From contig BTRK01000005.1 in the NCBI GenBank assembly GCA_036245805.1, positions 21,056,984 to 21,120,983 of the forward strand: 64,000 bases of DNA, in the 5' to 3' direction. The DNA comes from Pristionchus mayeri. Taxonomy: Eukaryota > Nematoda > Chromadorea > Rhabditida > Neodiplogasteridae. The notes beneath the pieces were generated by a model. The model was given only the letters and a program-made list of their open reading frames with translations. It did not search any database and had not been told where the DNA came from. The position numbers and the translations under genes are program-made. The first letter of the stretch is position 1. Each line of letters opens with the position of its first letter. Of this stretch, positions 53,982-64,000 are shown piece by piece.

Positions 53982-55260
53982 TTAGGTTGGTTCATAAGTT
54001 TCTTTCTTTTTTCATTCACCAACATTCTGACCTCCCTAGGTAGTCGCAATGAGCCAATCAAATAATTGTTTTTGATGTTGATACGGACATGGGTACACAC
54101 TATAGCGAATACTATATTGGGTTGATTCGATCAATTAGAATAGAGCATTTTAGTTCGGAAGTAATCGGACCAGCTCGAGCAGTCCGACTTTTCAATTGCT
54201 CTATGCTCCGAGGGGAATAGCGCAAAGGCTACACTTAGCACATTATTACAAAGTATTTTGACTGGGTATATCATACGACATAGCCCACCAAACCTGCCAT
54301 GATAAACCTACTAGAAATGTTGGCCCAATTACAGAACTACCGTCTTTGAAAATCATAGATCACAAATTGCTGAGCGCAATTTCCTTACACAGCATTGATG
54401 AATGCTCAATTTCGATGGGTTGTGAAGTACTTTCCCCTGTAAGTATTCTAACAAATTTAGGAAAGGATATGACTTCCCGTTCAAGAACTGCAGACTTCGA
54501 AATAATCATGTTCAGATTCATCTGCTGAAATCAACACTTTTTGGATTCCCCTGCCTCCCACACACGTTTGAATCATGATTTTTTGTGCTTAGTAGTAAAA
54601 ATAACTCCTGCCCAAGTGTTCCTCAATTGGGCAGAATCAGGATCCCACAAGTATTCGATAACCTGAATTTATCCCAAAATGCTTAAAATAGCCATTTTCC
54701 GATGTTAATTTTCTGAGACTTATCACCGTCTCACGATTAGAGTCTCGAAAACGACTCGTTGTCGACTAACGAATATTCGTTTTTCTTCGCGAACCGAATA
54801 TTCGTTTTCGAATCATTCTATTCAACCAACTAGTTGACTGGCGGTCGAATAGTCGAATGATCCGTTTGGAGATCCGCGGGATGGAATGAGAAATTTTTTT
54901 TTCTCTACTATCAAATATGTTTCAACGATTTCCGCGCATTGACAAAGGAACCGCTATGTGAATTGGCCATTGAGGAAAATGAAACGACTACTCGACTAGA
55001 AACCGAATATTCGTTTTCGAATAATAACAATTATTCGATTTGCAATTGAACTCTCCGAAACGAATATTCGTTTCAAAATGAAACGACTATTCGGTTGTCT
55101 TCGACACTCTACTCACGATGATGCGTAGATCCAAATCATGTGTACGGTAGTAATCTACCGCCATGGCCATAACACATGGTATTCATAAAATCATGGGAGT
55201 CTAGGCACGCCAACCGAAATTTGAAAAATAAAAAAGAAAGAAACTTATGAACCAACCTAA
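53982..55260. mobile_element. ~900-bp mariner-type element, copy 2, carrying MITE 3
   Basis: TIR TTAGGTTGGTTCATAAGTTTC on both ends with TA flanks. Without the nested hAT-like MITE and its duplication it is about 897 bp, the size of the copies at 48664 and 55412. No intact transposase. Confidence 0.85.
54738..55111. mobile_element. hAT-like MITE 3 with ACGAATATTCGT palindromes
   Basis: 374 bp. Ends TAGAGTCTCGAAAAC and, inverted, TAGAGTGTCGAAGAC. Perfect 8-bp duplication CTCACGAT (54730-54737, 55112-55119). The palindrome CGAATATTCG occurs at 54770, 54795, 55004 and 55061, besides several half sites. Shares ATGTTTCAACGATT with MITE 1. Non-coding. Confidence 0.92.
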
Positions 55261-55411
55261 TACTTGCAAAAATCAACATAACTTCAGTTGTAGTTTACTT
55301 TTACAGAGGAAGAATTTCTGTAATATTGCCCTACAATATCACACGCCCCTAACTCATCGACATTCGTGACAGAGAACAGTCTAACTACGCCCACTTGGCA
55401 CTGAAAACATA

Positions 55412-56291
55412 TTAGGTTGATGCATAATTTTCTTTACAAGGTATTTCACCATTTCACTGGCGAATACGTGACATGTATCAAACACCACTTGGGTATTATT
55501 TGAGGCAGTGTTGGGTCATAACAATAAGAGCTTTCTACCCATTCGATCCAATTCCATTCCTTAGAAAAACAATGATAACTGAAAATTCGCAAAAATACCA
55601 TGTTTTTGGGTTTTCGACACAAATCATCGCAAAATTTGAACGAATTGCATACAGCTCCCGCCCATTTGAGAAACTAATGAGTAAGGATAGTTGCTTCCAC
55701 TGAACACGTGAAATGGTAGTTTCGGGCTTTCAAAAATGGCGATTTCGCCGTTAAAATTTGACGTTTAAACCCATAATTGCGAAATCTCTCGAGTGGACAG
55801 ATGAATCTTCACCAACTTTCTATGGTAGCATCCTTATCATATGTAATTCTGATTACGTTTCATTTGAGACCACAGACTCATACATCAAAATCTCACTGTG
55901 CATATAATCAAAATCTGCCAAATTCAACACCCCGTATTTCCGAATTAAGTGGCTTGTTCGTCAGATTGCTTTATGGCTAATCCCGATTACTCACCACAGT
56001 AGAATAACTAGTCGTAATACTTCACAAAAATCGTGTTGCAGCGGCGCAATTATTGCTTTGCAAATAGTAGTAATCAATCGAAATATTCATAAGAAATTTC
56101 AATTCTCGGAATTTAGAGTGTTATCTCATAGACATTACAGATTGAAGAAGCGCAATGCAATGTGCGCTATGTAGAGCACGCAAGTACTAATGCCATAAAA
56201 TAAACCACACGAGGATTGCTCAGGACCGAAGCAAGATAGTGCTCGAAAACCGTCATCGTGATTTTGTAAAGAAAATTATGCATCAACCTAA
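55412..56291. mobile_element. ~900-bp mariner-type element, copy 3
   Basis: 880 bp, TIR TTAGGTTGATGCATAATTTTC inverted at the far end, TA flanks. Interior related to 48664-49562. No intact transposase. Confidence 0.85.
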
Positions 56292-56506
56292 TACGTTTCA
56301 ATTGTTGGAAATAGGAACTAGCGACCTTCGATCGCTACGTGGTCCGCGGGGTTTTGTGTTAAAGATAAAAATTGGGAGCGACTGTTGAGAGCTTCATTAG
56401 AACGTTGGAAAAGGCTCGTGGGGCCTCGATGCGGTTCCGCTCCGCTCCGTCCCATCTTTTCGGATCGCCCTCGGCCAAATTTTCGCAACGCTGACGCTGC
56501 AGGGAT

Positions 56507-56805
56507 CACGTGGGCTCAAAATATTTTCCGCAAGACAAATAAATTCTTCAGGCGTGGGACGGTGCCAGCTGTGCAAATTACAAATTAAGTGTAATAGTTA
56601 ACCTTACACAACCGGACATCCGTACACCAAAACCGGCGTTCAGTGCATTTAAATCCGGATCTGGCTTTCAAGTGTGGGGGGACCGGCAAATTTAGCCGGC
56701 ATTTAGTGTAGTGCGTCGCCATTTTGCTTCTTTACGGTAAGGGTGGCAAAACCATTCAAATTTATTTCCGTGTCCCACGTTTTTATACATGTGTAAACCC
56801 ACGTG
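56507..56805. mobile_element. CACGTG-ended MITE, copy 2
   Basis: 299 bp, inverted relative to 42533-42833 and almost identical. Flanked by GGGAT (56502-56506, 56806-56810). The related sequence at 50075-50095 (CACGCTGTGAGGATGAGAGCGGG) lacks it. Confidence 0.9.
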
Positions 56806-57073
56806 GGGATGAGAGCAGGTTATGATACCACCATCTCTATGTATGCGCACGGCACGGCACGGCTTTTGGCACTACTTCAGAAGTCCAGATCGGGGTAAAA
56901 ATAGTGGTGTCAGGAGTAGACTCCAGCCAGGTAAGTCGTACCTTGATACTGCCGAACCCTTAGACATGTTTCTATTGCCATACTGTTTAGCCTACACGCG
57001 GAGGGAAGCTGCGAACTGACGCTATATAGGGCTAGGCATAATTACAGCAGCATTAAGGCTTAAATTTTCTTTA

Positions 57074-57236
57074 CTGTGAGAATAGAAAGCGTAGTCCGTG
57101 GTGTGGTGGGCGAGATTTAGTACATTTGTTTCTAAATATACGCGTAACGCGGAGGAAAAATGTTCCGCGTATACTTAGAAACAAAAATACTAAATCTCGC
57201 CCACCACACCACGGACTACGCTTTCTATTCTCACAG
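57074..57236. mobile_element. 163-bp hairpin MITE, copy B
   Basis: Same length and ends as the copy at 43595 (CTGTGAGAATAGAAAGCG), TA on both sides, nearly identical sequence. Confidence 0.92.
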
Positions 57237-57239
57237 TAG

Positions 57240-58985
57240 TATGTTTGAGGAATCTGCAGTCTAAGGGTATGACTTACCTGCTTGACTTACTTAAATTCAA
57301 GAACCTCATTAGAGTCAATCTGACGAATTTAAATTTTTCAGCATTCGGCTCATAAGGAGGTCCGTTGTCACTAATGCCGTGAGGGGACGTGTTAGAGTAG
57401 TAGGCCCACCGTATGCAAAGGTAGAGGTGAATATCCGTGGTCCCCGTCAGAAAGGCCATCTGGTGACATCATCGTGACCTGGAATAGGTTCAATCAGAAG
57501 AATTCAACTATTATAAGAGACTATCCTAGCAGAAAAGAAATTAACAAACATAAGAAAAGAAATTAACAAACGTAAGAATCGAGCAGATATAGATGAAAAC
57601 GGTGAGCATACTCAATTTGAACATAGAGCCTTCGTTCGCTCTAGCAGCACACATTTCATAACGGGATTCTTCACCCTGGAAGGTGCTCAATTTGAGTAAG
57701 GATTTTGCGTGAGTAAGGTTCCCGCGAAAGCATTCGGCGCTAATCACGTCTATTTACTTCAATTCTCATCAATTATTGAAGCACGATTCTAGGGGAGAGA
57801 GAACGGAAGATTATGGGAGCCTGTAGGGCCATGAGGAATCAGAGCCTAGGTTTTCAGCCATTTTCCTCCAGCGAAAAGTAAAATTGAAAGTTTTTAGTAC
57901 CGTGGAAAGGTGCACCTTCTCTATTCTCCTGTCCCCTCCCCTCTGCGCTCTCTTGCAACTCCACATTCTCTCACCTCTCTCCCCCGCTAGGAAATTACAT
58001 AATAGGAAGATGGAGGGAGCGTTACTTTGCACAGCGAGATTTCTCCCCCAGGAACCTCACTCACGTAAATTCAGCACCTTCGAGAGTGAAAACCCATTAA
58101 AAAGTGTTTTTGACGTGGCTCCATTTTGGAGTAAACCAAGGCTCTTCGTGCAACAAGAGCACACCCACCGTTTTCAGCACCATCGATAACCTCCAAATCA
58201 AGCTACAGGGAATATAAATTTTTGGGCTGTGCTTGCCATTGCTCGATCCTTACAATTACACGAACGGTATCATATCACGCGTCTTCTGAGAGAATGCATG
58301 AAAAAGACCCCCCCCCCCCCTTGGGAACTAGTTGCAAAAGTTCTGTAAAAGGAAATAGCTGCAATATCCAAAAGAAAATTAAAGTTACCCAACAACCGTC
58401 AAAATGGCCTATATTTTTATTCCTGAAACTGATAGACATAAAAGAGAGTAGTAGAAATGCAATAATAATAAAATCAGAAAATCAATAATTAGTCACAGAA
58501 TCGACCTCGAAACATGTGTTGTGCAACCCTGATCAAGACCGATTTTCCCGAGAGGTTTGAAACGCGAATATTTTGTGTGCGGTAATTAGCGTTCACAAGC
58601 CCGGTTCTATACCAAATTCATCCTCGCTTCTCTCCCGGTTGTAGAAATATATATTTCAACAGCAAAAACTTCAATATTAATATAGCAAGGGCAATGTATG
58701 TCGCATACCAGAGAGAGTGCGCACAATCGTTCGCTATTTCAGAAATCTCGCAACGTTTCACACCACCATCTTACAATATTCTTTATCGATTTGCAAATAT
58801 TTGCTGCTTGTTTTTTTCTATAAACGTTATATATATAAACTATTATTTTTTTCAACCTGGGTCTTCTTTGTTAGTGTATCTACCCAGATTTGTGCTTCAC
58901 ATTCGATGCGCGATGTATTTCATGGAATTATGGCCTGTCAAATAAGCGCAATTTTCGAAGTTTATTTGACCTGTATCTGCCGCCT
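57240..58985. other. Non-coding stretch with minor fragments
   Basis: A TTAA-AGTTACCCAACA end of the TTAA MITE occurs at 58380-58395, and a diverged TCACGCG hairpin end near 58270. No gene recognised. Confidence 0.4.
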
Positions 58986-58990
58986 CGATC

Positions 58991-59600
58991 TTTCCCACCG
59001 CACGAAACTGCTTTGGGAATGTCTTCCATGCTACTACGCATCATATTTCGTATAGCACGTGCCAGTTGAATCATTGGAAATTTCGATATTATCGCTTAAC
59101 CGCTGAGAAACCGCTAAAAACGGTGTTTCGTGAACAGTGCTCCTTGAATTGGCTTTCCCACCGCACGAAACTGCTTTGGGAATGTCTGCCATGCTACTAC
59201 GCATCATATTTCGTATAGCACGTGCCAGTTGAATCATTGGAAATTTCGATATTATCGCTTAACCGCTGAGAAACCGCTAAAAACGGTGTTTCGTGAATAG
59301 TGCTCCTTGAATTGGCTTTCCCACCGCACGAAACTGCTTTGGGAATGTCTGCCATGCTACTACGCATCATATTTCGTATAGCACGTGCCAGTTGAATCGT
59401 TGGAAATTTCGATATTATCGCTTAACCGCTGAGAAACCGCTAAAAACGGTGTTTCGTGAATAGTGCTCCTTGAATTGGCTTTCCCACCGCACGAAACTGC
59501 TTTGGGAATGTCTGCCATGCTACTACGTATCATATTTCGCATAGCACATGCCAGTTGAATCGTTGGAAATTTCGATATTATGGCTAGACTGCCGAAAACG
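58991..59600. repeat. Satellite, ~163-bp unit, about 3.7 copies
   Basis: The unit start TTTCCCACCGCACGAAACTGC is at 58991, 59154, 59318 and 59481. Units are nearly identical (CATCATATTTCGTATAGCACG, GAAACCGCTAAAAACGGTG). The last breaks off near 59590. Minus-strand frames through it are repeat artefacts. Confidence 0.92.
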
Positions 59601-59639
59601 GTGACCTGTCTGAACTGTATTGATAAAATATTATCAACG

Positions 59640-60540
59640 CCTAAAATCTGTTCGGACCAAGTACTATTCACATATAAGAAACTTTCACATTAAATATAGC
59701 AAGGGCAATGGATATGTTAAAAAATCAGTAAATAAATTGTTCAATGTGTCTATCCTATGGAATCGGCGATGCTGATTCTATCATAACAAAGAAAACTTTT
59801 TAAAAAATTCAAAATAACAAAATACAGCGTTTTTTTACAAATTTAGCTCGGGAATGGAGTTCTACAGTATGACGGTAGCGAGTTCAGTGAGGCAGGTTTT
59901 TCATGCATCGTTTCAGTATTTTTGTTTATTTATTTTAGAATAAATATTCGCATTTTTCGAGGTTATTTTTTTATAGAAAACTGTCATTTATGTGAATCTT
60001 ACTTGCTCCGGACGAGGAGCGGGAGGGGGGCTGAGGACGGAAAGAAAAATTTGCAAAACACGCGTTAGCGGCGAGTCTCGGGCAAACAAGCTAAGTTTTC
60101 GATATTTCCGGTTGAGAGAAATCGGTCATACGACATATGCAGTGGAAGCTAAGAAGATTCTCTACAAGATCCGAGTGGTTTAATCGAGGGGGAAGGCCTC
60201 CGTCGACGGAGGTAGATCAAGGAAAGCTCGACGATTAAGCAGATTTTGAGAGGCGCTATTCTCAATTTTATTACTAACGTAGCAATATGGAAATGCACTA
60301 GAGGATGTAAAAGGCAACTATTAAATAATCAGGCTTAAAATAATAACAATTTATCTGAAAAACAAACAATAAATCGATAGAAGTAAACAACAGATACCAT
60401 AGTGGATAGTTATCACTGAACCACTAGTCGATAGACGGGATAAATGGTATTCTGGAGCTCAGAAGTCCGATTCAATCGGAACTGAAGCGTTCGCTGAAAT
60501 AATTTCAGCAGAGTAATACCGTAACAATCGTGAAGCAATC
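59640..60540. other. Spacer, possible 5' part of the Gypsy relic
   Basis: No LTR or PBS could be identified. AT-rich until ~60000, then more even base composition. Confidence 0.35.
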
Positions 60541-61597
60541 TGGTGATTGAATTGGCTAATAAGGTTCCTTGTCAAAATTGAAAGAAGATCCCAACCAACA
60601 ATAAAAGACTACGAAGTTGGATGCTATAAAAAATATCTTGCTGGTTGCAAGCATGAGCACCACCATGAGCCCAGACCAGATAGATCTAGGGTGCTGATTG
60701 ACCTTCATGTCATGCTAGATAGAGAAAGATCACCTCCAAGAGGTAGAATAGAATTGCCAAGTAGACATGAGACCGCTCGACAGAGTAACACCGAAGGTGG
60801 CGGAACTCAGTCGGTATAGCTCGGTTTTAAAGCAGCTGCGTTTATTGTTAGAAGTTAACGCCGACCTAATTTCGACCGAACTAGGCTTCAATAGGCGAAG
60901 TTCAATAGGCGAAATAGCCGAACTGAAGTTCACGGAGGATAAACCCGGTCCCGTCATCATGAGGGCGAGGCCGGTACCCCATGCCATAAGACCTAAGGTG
61001 GGAGGCACCCTGGAGAGCATGGTCATCAGTTAAAATTAATTCCTAGTTTGTACCAGAACAAGGAAGTCAAGTAAAACCGCATAGAAGCGGTCATGTTTCA
61101 AGCCACAGGACAAAATTGTTCCTGTTTTCTTTATGTCCCTAGAGTGGATCTGAAGGAAGCCTCAATCCTTCAGAGGGAGAAGGGTGACGAGGTAAAGTTG
61201 TATCTAGTGGTCATCAACCACCGAGGATTGCTAACATACGAGAGGCTGCCAATTGGGTTGGCCTCAGCCCCTGCCCATTTTCCGAAGTCCATGGAAGTGT
61301 TGGTAGCAGGTATCGTTGGTATGGTGATCTACCACGATTTCGTCACCAAATTGCAATGAAACATTGCGCATAGTAGTCTGGAGGAAGTGGTACATCGATA
61401 CGCACTGCCAGCTACTTTTAAACTGGAAAGTGCATAGTAGCACTGCCGGTATGACTAGTGAGGAAGGACCTGGAAAAGTCCAGAGGGATTAATTAGTTCC
61501 GATAAACTGCATAAACCCGGAAGTATATCTGAGAGAAATGCCGCCTCCCACGGAACCTCAGATCGATAACATAATTTCCCCGGGCATGGTATAGATA

Positions 61598-62839
61598 TTG
61601 GGGTGTCCGGAAAGTTCGTATAATTTTTTGTCTTTATTTTTTATTCAATGCTTTACAATTCTCAGTGACCAATGTATGCCCCCTTCTTTCTCACTACCTC
61701 CCTCCAGAGATTGGGCAGGGTCTCGATTCCTCTCTTCCAGAATGCGGGTTTCTTCGAGACCGCACAGTTCACGAAAGCCCTCACAACTTCATCTCGATTC
61801 TTGAACTTCTTTCCTTTGCAGAAGTCAGAGAGAGAGCGGAAGCAGTGGTAGTCGCATGGGGAGAGATCCGGGGAATACGGTGGATGGGGAATCCTCTCGA
61901 TCTTCAGATCGTCCATTTTCTTCTGGGTCACCTTCGCTCGATGTGGGCGAGCATTGTCCATCAGAGGAAGAATTTTGCCCTGGTTCAGGAGTCTGGGAGG
62001 GACTCTGATCGCGACATCTTCCAGTTGTTCAGAGAAGAGGTCGGCATTGATGCTGGTGCCAGGGGCGAGGATCTCCCAGTAGATGGAACCGAGCACTGAG
62101 AAGAAGAAGCATAGGAGTTCCTTCTTTCCGTGCTCTTCCTTCTTCGGGACGGGCGTGGGCTTCTCATCTGCATCCACCCATTGCAGTCTCCTCACAGGGT
62201 TATCGTACGTGATCCACTTCTCATCTGTAGCGATGATGGAATTGACCCATCGAAGATTGGATCTACGATGGAGTAATTCCCGACAGACTTGAACACGATT
62301 TTTCAGCTGTTCGGGGGTGAGGTCATGGGGAATCACTTGTGGGAGTTTCGGCTTCTTCCCAGATCGATGGAGGATATCGGACACCGTTGATCTGGGAGTA
62401 CCAGTATCCTTCTTCAACTCACTCACACTGGCCATGGGCTTGCGCTTCAGTGTGCGGAGAACGATAGGCTGATCGAGGGAGGGAGGGCGTCCAGAGCGGG
62501 GTTGATCATCGAGACCAAACTCCCCTTTCTTGAAGCGGGAGAACCACTTATAGCAGAAGGGTATGGAGGGGGCGTCAGCTCCTTCCGACTGGGCCAGGGC
62601 AGAGTGGGCCTCCTTCACGGATCAGCCAAGACGGTAGTAATGAAGTAAAACTGCTCGGAGGTTGAGATGGGAGTCCATCACAAGAATCAATGTAGCAACT
62701 AGGAGACTGATTAAATCCTCTCACTACTCAACGTCAGAATGATGCAATACATTGTTGACAAACAGATTGCGCAATCACTGCATTTGATGGCGAACTGACT
62801 TTTTTCCGAAGCATTATACGAACTTTCCGGACACCCCAA
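61598..62839 (-). mobile_element. Mariner transposon, copy 2
   Basis: 1242 bp, ends TTGGGGTGTCCGGAAAGTTCG inverted at the far side, TA flanks at 61596-61597 and 62840-62841. Nearly identical to copy 1 at 36971-38300 but without its extra 88 bp. Inserted in the Gypsy relic. Confidence 0.96.
61662..62678 (-). pseudogene. Mariner transposase, copy 2, with an in-frame TGA
   Basis: From the ATG at 62676-62678 the frame is 339 codons, the normal mariner length: MDSHLNLRAVLLHYYRLG, then TGA at 62622-62624, then SVKEAHSALAQ and the rest open to the stop. HTH, ATDEKWI, LMDNARPH and YSPDLSPCDYHCF (D,D34D) are all intact. The TGA is the only visible lesion, and copy 1 has it at the same codon. Without readthrough or an internal start, the product would lack the start of the first helix-turn-helix. 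Confidence 0.9.
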
Positions 62840-64000
62840 TAGATACGTCTTACCATACAGTTGGTCCACGTTGAGCAGAAATTAGTGCTCGCAAAATAGA
62901 CCTAACCACTTAAGTGGGAAATAATAGTCCTTACCTCAAATGTTCAATGGCGGCCAGAGAGCCGAGTCATGTTTGCTACCGACTGAATGGTGCAAATAGC
63001 GTTAGCTTAAAAGATCACTGCGCAAGACAGCGGGTTTTCTATTCAATCCGGAAATTGGAATTGGAAGGCCTTCAAAATTTATTATTTTTGTCGATCACCA
63101 AACCGCTGGCAGGATCTTGGTCTGGAACTTGATTCCTTTGTTGTTGAGTTGTATACTCTAAAGGCCGATTGGTTGTCGCGACTACCTAGGAAATACCAGG
63201 TACCATCGAGCCTGATGACCGATAAAAAAGCAACGCATGAAAGCTCATTATAGAGCATGGTACCGTATTGGTCCACCCCAGTAATTTCCAAATAGTCACC
63301 GATGAAGGCCCACAAGATGGGAACTCAGACTAATGGAATAAATACTGTTTTGAACTCCGAAAATTTTAATACCGGAATTCGCTATCGCGGACGAATTAAT
63401 TGCATTCTGGTGTTAACCAGACACCGTCACGCAAATATACCCAATTGGAATTAGAAAGCCATTTGGCAACGGCTCTGCATAAAATAGAGAAGCCGAGATA
63501 TGTATCGAAGCTGTATCGATACCAAGAAGATCCGATCCGAATCAATTGAATACCGACAAAATTTGAACGGCCTTGGAGCAGCCATTACCGTCGGAAGTCG
63601 GACTAAATAGCCGACTATCTAAATGAAGTTGGGAAATTCCCACATTTTACCACAATGGTTACAAACTTCATGAATAATCTTATCGGACGGATTTTTGGAA
63701 ACGTAATAATATTACGATAAGGGTACGTATCAAAGCCCGAAGCTCCCTGTGTTATTACACGGAGAAATAAAATCAGTAAGAGCGCTGGAAATTGCCTTAC
63801 ACTATGATGGATAATCGTCATCCTGACACCTCTCCATCGCTGAGAATTAGCGACCATAAAAGATGGATAAAATTATGGTGATCCCTTTCTGAAGCTAATA
63901 AGGAAGTAAAATAGCCGGAAGGAGAGAAGCAACCTCAGTTGCCAAAAAATTTTTATTCACCGGAAAGAATTCCGAGGAGATGCAATTCCATAATTGGGAA

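Larger units (their letters stand above)
60550..63860 (+). mobile_element. Decayed Ty3/Gypsy pol, split by a mariner
   Basis: Broken frames keep the order of Gypsy pol. The N-terminal reverse transcriptase has KPGPVIMRARPVPHAIRPKV (60946-61005), then DLKEAS, INHRGLLTYERLPIGLASAPAHF and a ruined catalytic box (YHDF instead of YxDD) at 61093-61359. After the mariner at 61598-62839, an RNase H-like stretch ends with KADWLSRLPR (63150-63180). Frequent stops and a lost catalytic Asp show it is dead. Downstream sequence to the window end may be integrase remnant, but no motif was certain. Confidence 0.75.

Noticed and set aside
57274..57480. Possible coding fragment near 57290-57470
   Set aside because: No family motif and no splice sites that join it to anything.
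58991..59600. CRISPR-like direct repeats
   Set aside because: Units are 163 bp and contiguous without spacers; this is a satellite in a eukaryotic genome.
59034..59671. Minus-strand frames with repeated residues
   Set aside because: They are translations of the satellite repeat.

Overview
The window looks like a repeat-rich invertebrate animal genome, most probably a nematode. The reasons are multi-exon genes with many very short introns (40-100 nt), an SQV-4-like UDP-glucose dehydrogenase, a TWK-type two-pore potassium channel, and CR1, RTE, mariner and Ty3/Gypsy relics. Splice acceptors are looser than the strict TTTTCAG of Caenorhabditis, so I would not name a genus. No rRNA, CRISPR or bacterial-type signal was seen. 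One 500-base run of N (8563-9062) is an assembly gap.

Region by region. 1-470: tail of a CR1-like LINE and a telomere-like inverted repeat. 480-3.7 kb: a minus-strand DNA transposon with a coiled-coil ORF and a broken DDE-type transposase. 4.0-7.5 kb: a DEAD-box helicase exon fragment, then a nearly complete PRPF38B-like gene carrying a stop codon and a mariner relic in one intron. 9.06-9.3 kb: the 3' end of a gene lost in the gap. 9.3-24.5 kb: no host gene found; large palindromes, a near-complete CR1-like LINE and nested inverted-repeat elements. 24.8-46.4 kb: one two-pore potassium channel gene on the plus strand. Its first two exons lie between two ~1.4 kb near-identical inverted repeats, and its third intron (~13.5 kb) is packed with an RTE LINE, a mariner, palindromes and MITEs. 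47.2-51.0 kb: a 14-exon minus-strand gene for a 403-residue protein I do not recognise. 51.4-53.7 kb: a complete 13-exon UDP-glucose 6-dehydrogenase on the minus strand. 54-64 kb: mariner-type elements, a hAT-like MITE, a hairpin MITE, a 163-bp satellite and a decayed Ty3/Gypsy pol interrupted by a second intact-looking mariner.

The host genes have no obvious common pathway. UDP-glucose dehydrogenase supplies UDP-glucuronate for glycosaminoglycan synthesis, the channel sets membrane potential, and the 403-residue gene lies 411 bp downstream of the dehydrogenase on the same strand, so co-transcription is possible but unproven.

The most unusual signal is in the small mobile elements. Three separate elements carry TIRs starting TAGRG, perfect 8-bp target duplications (hAT type) and, inside each, repeats of its own short palindrome. 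Another MITE with CACGTG ends occurs twice with 5-bp duplications, and both insertions can be confirmed from empty related sites within the same window.
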